Position numbers and translations under genes: made by a program | Notes under the pieces: generated by a model | Databases searched by the model: none | Told to the model about the DNA's origin: nothing | What the model saw: the letters and a program-made list of their open reading frames with translations, nothing else | NCBI GenBank assembly: GCA_004009845.1 | Contig: RMBW01000013.1 | Coordinates: 1 to 64,000 of the forward strand | DNA from: Davidsoniella eucalypti | Lineage: Eukaryota > Ascomycota > Sordariomycetes > Microascales > Ceratocystidaceae | Reading direction: 5' to 3' | Length of the DNA: 64,000 nt | Shown: positions 59,392 to 64,000 of the stretch, in pieces | How positions within the stretch are numbered: position 1 is the first letter of the stretch | How the letters are laid out: each line of letters starts with the position of its first letter

Positions 59392-60507
59392 ATGGCTTCC
59401 CAAACAGTTGTGGCGCCGACCAAATCCAATATTGGCGTCTGGACTAATGTGGCCCACGATCTCAAGCTGAACCCATGCGAGCCGACGCTAGAAAGCGTGC
59501 AAGCCAGCACGGGGCTCAAAGAAGGCGAGGTCACGGTGGCCATCAAGAGCACGGGAATCTGCGGCTCAGATGTTCATTTCTGGCACCACGGCTGCATCGG
59601 ACCGATGATTGTAACGGACGAGCATATCCTCGGCCACGAGAGCGCCGGCCAAGTCATTGCCGTGCACCCGTCAGTCACTAGCCTCAAGGTCGGTGACCGC
59701 GTGGCCATTGAGCCAAACATCATCTGTGGCGAATGTGAGCCGTGCTTGACGGGCCGCTATAACGGCTGCGAGAAGGTGCTGTTCTTATCGACACCTCCGG
59801 TGCCGGGTCTACTGCGCCGCTACGTGAACCACCCGGCCACCTGGTGCCACAAGATCGCCAACATGACGTACGAACAGGGTTCGCTACTAGAGCCACTTAG
59901 TGTAGCCTTGGCTGGTATACAAAGAGCCAATATCACACTGGGCGATCCCGTGCTGGTCTGCGGTGCTGGCCCTATTGGCCTGATTACGCTACTATGTGTC
60001 ACGGCAGCCGGGGCATGTCCCGTGGTGATTACGGATATTGACGAGGGTCGTCTCAAGTTTGCCAAGGAGTTGGTGCCGTCGGTGACTACGCACTTGGTGA
60101 CGCGTCAATCAGCCGAGGATGGCGGCAAGGCCATTGTGAAGTCATTTGGCGGCATCGAGCCGGCAGTTGTCATGGAGTGCACGGGAGCAGAGCCATCGAT
60201 TGCATCGGCTATCTATGCGTGCAAGTTTGGCGGCAAGGTATTCATTATCGGCGTGGGCAAGAACGAAATCAACATCCCATTCATGCGGGCCAGCGTGCGT
60301 GAAGTCGATATCCAGCTTCAGTACCGCTACTGCAACACGTGGCCACGGGCTATTCGGCTGGTGGAGAACGGCATTATCAACCTCGACAAGCTGGTAACGC
60401 ATCGATTCAAGCTGGAAGATGCCATTGAGGCGTTCAAGACAGCAGCAGATCCGAAGACGGGTGCTATTAAAGTCCAGATCCAAAGTGACTACGGTGTGGA
60501 TGCGTAG
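59392..60507 (+). CDS. lad1: L-arabinitol 4-dehydrogenase (zinc medium-chain dehydrogenase)
   Basis: Single exon, 371 aa. Catalytic zinc ligands are visible: Cys in [12 protein letters not shown] (C57), His-Glu in LGHESAG (H82, E83), and Glu in [11 protein letters not shown] (E167). The structural zinc site has four Cys (C112, C115, C118, C126; [18 protein letters not shown]). The Rossmann motif is [11 protein letters not shown] (about 191-196) with Asp at the end of strand 2 ([11 protein letters not shown]215), which fits NAD+ rather than NADP+. The segment [14 protein letters not shown] and the end [17 protein letters not shown] match fungal LAD. It oxidises L-arabinitol to L-xylulose in L-arabinose catabolism in the cytosol, usually under carbon catabolite control. 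Xylitol and sorbitol dehydrogenases are the nearest alternatives, but the motifs favour LAD. Confidence 0.94.
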   Translation: MASQTVVAPTKSNIGVWTNVAHDLKLNPCEPTLESVQASTGLKEGEVTVAIKSTGICGSDVHFWHHGCIGPMIVTDEHILGHESAGQVIAVHPSVTSLKVGDRVAIEPNIICGECEPCLTGRYNGCEKVLFLSTPPVPGLLRRYVNHPATWCHKIANMTYEQGSLLEPLSVALAGIQRANITLGDPVLVCGAGPIGLITLLCVTAAGACPVVITDIDEGRLKFAKELVPSVTTHLVTRQSAEDGGKAIVKSFGGIEPAVVMECTGAEPSIASAIYACKFGGKVFIIGVGKNEINIPFMRASVREVDIQLQYRYCNTWPRAIRLVENGIINLDKLVTHRFKLEDAIEAFKTAADPKTGAIKVQIQSDYGVDA

Positions 60508-61359
60508 AGAGAAGTAGTGCTCTCCATCAGGGATATATATCAGTCAATCAACCATTGAACGTCAATAACACATTTCATGATACCGAGCTTTATTGTTCCG
60601 TGAGTTCAGGCCCAGAGAAGCCTAGTGCCGTGCTTAATTTAACGTAGTAGTCTCTGTGAGCAATTTTGGCTGGCCGGGATGATCCGCTCTAACTTCAACC
60701 CAAGATATTCCGAGAAGTTATGGTGAGTGCCGACTTTGCAGGTGGGAGCCAACGACTCCGCTTTTACGGCTGCACCGTAGCGATCTCTAAGCTGTAGTGA
60801 AAAAAAATCATCGACTTTGCAGTATCGTCGAGGGCGCGCGCAATATTGAAGGCGGCGCACTTCAGAGCCCATTGGTGCCGACCAAGTAGGAAAATCAGAG
60901 TAATAATGTGGCGATCTCGTAGAAAAATGCATCGTGAAGCAGATGCGGCAGTTTAAATGCCAGAAAAGAGCTGGAAAAACTGTCTAAATGCATGTTTAAA
61001 CTATAGCGGCCAGATCATTGCTATCTGAGTTTTTCCGTACTTTTTTTTTTACCCACACTAAAGCTGAGACTTGTTTATCTGGCTCTGTAGAATTAGAATC
61101 TTTTCCCCCCCGAACGAAGGCAAAGAACCCACCTTTTAACTCTCAGCACCAGCAAATCACAACACAAGCCTCTCTTTTTTAGTTTTTCCCGAGTGATTTT
61201 GGACGATCCGGAACCCTTTCATCGACGACTTCATCGACGCCCTTGAACGCCACGAATCCTCGATTTTTCTTCTGCCCCGCTGAAATCGCCCATTCGAAGA
61301 CCTTGCCGGATCATCGAAAAAAAAGAATCGAATAAAACCAACGACAACCACACAAAAAA
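60508..61359. promoter_or_regulatory. Spacer and ATP20 promoter
   Basis: 0.85 kb. It includes an ATG-started 97-codon minus-strand frame (60932-60639; separate entry) and CT- and A-rich leader sequence before ATP20. Confidence 0.45.
60639..60932 (-). CDS. Uncertain 97-aa open frame
   Basis: It starts at a true ATG (MHFSTRSPHYYSDFPTW) and ends TAA. Composition is mixed (Cys and Arg present, no signal peptide). No family is recognised. It could be a small gene or a chance frame in a 0.85-kb spacer. Confidence 0.15.
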   Translation of the reverse strand: MHFSTRSPHYYSDFPTWSAPMGSEVRRLQYCARPRRYCKVDDFFSLQLRDRYGAAVKAESLAPTCKVGTHHNFSEYLGLKLERIIPASQNCSQRLLR

Positions 61360-62393
61360 ATGATGTCCGCCGTCCGTCCCTCAATCCGCGCTGCGCTGCG
61401 CTCGCCTGCCGCCCGCTCTAGACTTCAGTCGACTTCAGCGCAGTCCGCCCAGCAGGCTGCCACTAATGCTGCTGCGTCGGCTTCGGCGGCTGCCAACAAG
61501 GCTGTTGCTGGCCTGAGCAAGGCTGCCAACGCTGCTGCCCCGGCTATTGCCAATGCCGCGAAGGCTCTGGGCAATGCCGGCGGTCGCACCGGCCAAGTTG
61601 TTGGGCTGGTGAACAGTACGTCGTTGTCCCATTTACTGTGTTCCGAGTCCTTGGACGGGATGCTGTGTTGATCAGATACGTAAACACATGGCATCGTGGG
61701 GAGACCGAGTTCGTGTCTCTGAGCTTCGTATCTCTTAGGCTGCTTTGGCATCTTGGCGTAATTAAACATGGCAGCTATTCATGTGAAATTTTACTAGGCG
61801 TGGACTTCATAGAAGCTACCCGTAGAAGAAGAAACCCTCGAAACAAGCCGCCTAAAACTACCCGAACCACCCACAAAGGCCTCCCCTCCCGCCAGCCAAT
61901 ATACTCTTGACTCGATAGTAACTAACATATCTTCTTTTCTGTCTCAATAGAGTCAATTCCCGTCGTCACTTTGTACTCCAAGGTCGCCCTCGAGCTCGGC
62001 AAGTTCATCGCCGCCGGCCAGAAGATGGCTGTGCCGTAAGTCCCGAACTCCGAAATCCTCCACACGCGATCAACCTCGTTGCACAGCTTCACCTTTCAAA
62101 GCTCGTCTTCAAGCTAATTTATCATGCTTCTTTCTTTCTCAAAATACAGTTCGTGGGCTACCTTCCAAGCCTACTACACGCAAGCCTTCAACGCCCTCAA
62201 AAACCCCGCCAAGTTGATTGCCTCTGCCCAACAGACCTTCAACACCCTGCGCACCGCTGGTGTCACCACTGCCCAGCTGGCTACCGCCGGCGTGCTCGGT
62301 GCTGAGCTGCTTGGCTTCTTCACTGTTGGCGAGATCATTGGCCGCTGGAAGCTCGTCGGCTACCGCAGCAATGCTGTTGCTGCCCACCACTAA
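61360..62393 (+). CDS. ATP20: Mitochondrial ATP synthase subunit g
   Basis: Three exons: 61360-61615, 61951-62035, 62150-62393; 194 aa, with introns of 335 and 114 nt. The start has two adjacent ATGs. The first about 30 residues are Arg/Ser/Ala-rich without acids (MMSAVRPSIRAALRSPAARS), a mitochondrial presequence. A low-complexity Ala-rich linker follows to about residue 75. The subunit g core spans the splice sites: GGRTGQVVGLVNKSIPVVTL, SKVALELGKFIAAGQKMAVP, SWATFQAYYTQAFNALKNPA. The single C-terminal membrane helix is TAGVLGAELLGFFTVGEIIG, followed by RWKLVGYRSN. Subunit g with subunit e stabilises ATP synthase dimers that bend the inner membrane. The long first intron stands out from most neighbours. 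Confidence 0.94.
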
Positions 62394-64000
62394 ACGGCTT
62401 CGTTATATCGCATCTCTATCTCTCCCTCTACGGCGTGTCTTATACCTTGTGATAAGTCCAGTGCCGTTCTTGGAGTGACCCAAACGTTCACAAGGCCTTT
62501 TATTACGAGACGTCTTCTTTTTTCTCTTTCTTTTTCTCTTCGATGCCGATGATATCTTCTGAGCATTTCTGCAAATACGACGACTCTACTTTCTTCTTTA
62601 CTTCATAATTATCAATTTCCATTGGTCATTGAGTTGTCAGTCAGAATACGTGAATAGCCCCAGAACAAAACGTCAATATCTATATCAAGAAAGCAGAACT
62701 CAAGATTCCTCGGGATATCTCCTTAGATTCATGTTGGTTAAAGAGAGATACCTCATGATACAGATGATGCTAGAATTAGCAACTCTCAAAAGGCCCTTTC
62801 TTTGCTTATATATGTGTTGGTTAGAGGGTGGGAGCAGGCTTTGTATACTCTTTCGGTTTTTATTATGCTTTTTTTTTTTTTACCTTCACATCTTCTGTTT
62901 TCTCTTGGCCATTTGTTTCGGCACCTACAACTTTCCCATGCATTCCCTCTCTTAGGGTTTCTTCTATTTTCACTTTCTCCTATCCCTCTCCTCCTTCCAT
63001 ATGTACCTGTAGCCTTTGTAGATGGCCATTTCCCTGATACGAAGTGTGTTCCTAGACCAAAGGTCCCGGTCATATCTTCTTTGTACGATTACAATCGATT
63101 GTTTAAACTTATCTATGTATATCATAATGGATCTATGAATGTGAGTCTAAATATACATACAATGTGACGTAACGTAAACTAGTCAGTGATCCTCTGATAT
63201 AGAACTGTGGCAGATACTCACTATGCAATTGGGCTGTTGTTACACCTGGTAAGACTGTTTACTGCTGACTGTACATCAGAGCATATTCAAACACCATGAC
63301 TCAACTAAGACTAATTCATCGTCTCGTATATAAACAATCCCTAGTACTGGCCTAACTCAACCCTACATATATAAATGTCCGTCATGATGCTCAAACTAAC
63401 ACTTACTCCCCCTCCATCGCCCAAAATCTCGAGGGTATATAGTATAGATAGGGTGGTATGGGAAACAAACATATAGTTCCGTTGTCCTTCGTGACTCCTC
63501 TGACGTGGCTCAAAAGCGCCTTCTTCTCTCATTGATCTATCTGATCTGCTGCGTGTCTCGTCTTCACCGACCTTCTCCGAATGCTTCGTAGTGTTGTCAT
63601 GACCGGATTAGCCGACCTCATTCACGTCATCTCAAACAAGAAAAGAAAGAAACATATACAACAACGCAGTCTTCTATCTACCTTCCTCGTTCTATCTAAG
63701 CGAAAGGATACTTATATATATATATGGCTATAAGCGTAAATGGACAAATGCATGTCTACCCAAATGTACACACGCCATCCTATTCTAAGTCTAGTGTCTT
63801 CTATGGAGGAGTGGGGGGGATTCCGACGGACCTTATATCACGAGCCGATGACGGTGCGTTAGGCGAAGATATCTTTCCTACCAGGTCTGTCAATGTGACC
63901 TATATCTACATCCCACACATGGATCATGGAACCAACGAGGTGTGGGGAGGTGGCTAGACGTATGACAGTCCACTATATATATAAGAGGGCGTGTACAGAA
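62394..64000. other. Terminal region without a supported gene
   Basis: ATP20 3' flank, then T-rich sequence (62860-62990) and (TA)n near 63713-63725. An ATG frame at 63724-63957 (77 codons) runs close to the window edge, with mixed composition; it may be leader or antisense of a neighbour outside the window. I support no gene. Confidence 0.45.

Noticed and set aside
49874..60507. Possible metabolic cluster of the NmrA-like protein and L-arabinitol dehydrogenase
   Set aside because: They are separated by PEX13 and a long spacer, with no transporter, transcription factor or backbone enzyme; the association looks incidental.
1..64000. tRNA, rRNA, snRNA or CRISPR loci
   Set aside because: No B-box/TPsiC-type tRNA signature, 5S or snRNA core, or spaced direct-repeat array was visible by eye; tRNAscan-SE and Infernal would be needed to exclude them fully.

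Overview
This window is nuclear DNA of a filamentous ascomycete (Pezizomycotina). The evidence is the short GT-AG introns (mostly about 45-90 nt) in most genes, AT-rich spacers of 0.4-3.5 kb, pyrimidine-rich leaders, and fungal gene content: POM152, PIL1-type eisosome protein, UTP22, L-arabinitol dehydrogenase, metacaspase with a Q/P-rich prodomain, and effector-like small secreted proteins. A Polycomb-type E(z) methyltransferase is present; this enzyme is missing from budding and fission yeast and from Aspergillus. I cannot assign a class with confidence from sequence alone.

Layout. 0.7-16 kb: a metacaspase (+), converging on a 1571-aa spindle-pole-body coiled-coil protein (-), then an FBXO21-like F-box protein (+) converging on a UCH37-type deubiquitinase (-). 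16-25 kb: nucleoporin POM152 (+) and ribosome-biogenesis factor UTP22 (+). 25.1-26.3 kb: a degraded repeat with decayed zinc-knuckle coding capacity and an LTR-like end, followed directly by an LRR-like orphan gene (+). 29-37 kb: PP28/HASPP28-family phosphoprotein (+), a conserved-looking membrane protein (-), a BAS2-like secreted cysteine-rich protein (-), a helix-hairpin-helix protein (+) and a BAP31/Yet ER protein (-). 38-50 kb: E(z)/KMT6 (-), eisosome PIL1/LSP1 (+), NAA38 (-) and the XPG nuclease RAD2 (+). 50-62.4 kb: an NmrA-like reductase (+), PEX13 (+), a gene-poor stretch holding a tiny secreted cysteine protein (+), L-arabinitol 4-dehydrogenase (+) and ATP synthase subunit g (+).

The genes are mostly unlinked housekeeping functions and do not form an operon-like or secondary-metabolite cluster. 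The least explained parts are the two secreted cysteine-rich proteins, the transposon relic abutting the LRR gene, the F-box/SirB1/YccV protein, the orphan helix-hairpin-helix protein and a few unassigned open frames. I did not find a clear new multi-gene system. I see no tRNA, rRNA or CRISPR. Exon coordinates are my manual splice models, checked for reading phase; several long open frames begin at TTG or GTG, and in those cases I used the first in-frame ATG or a spliced upstream exon.
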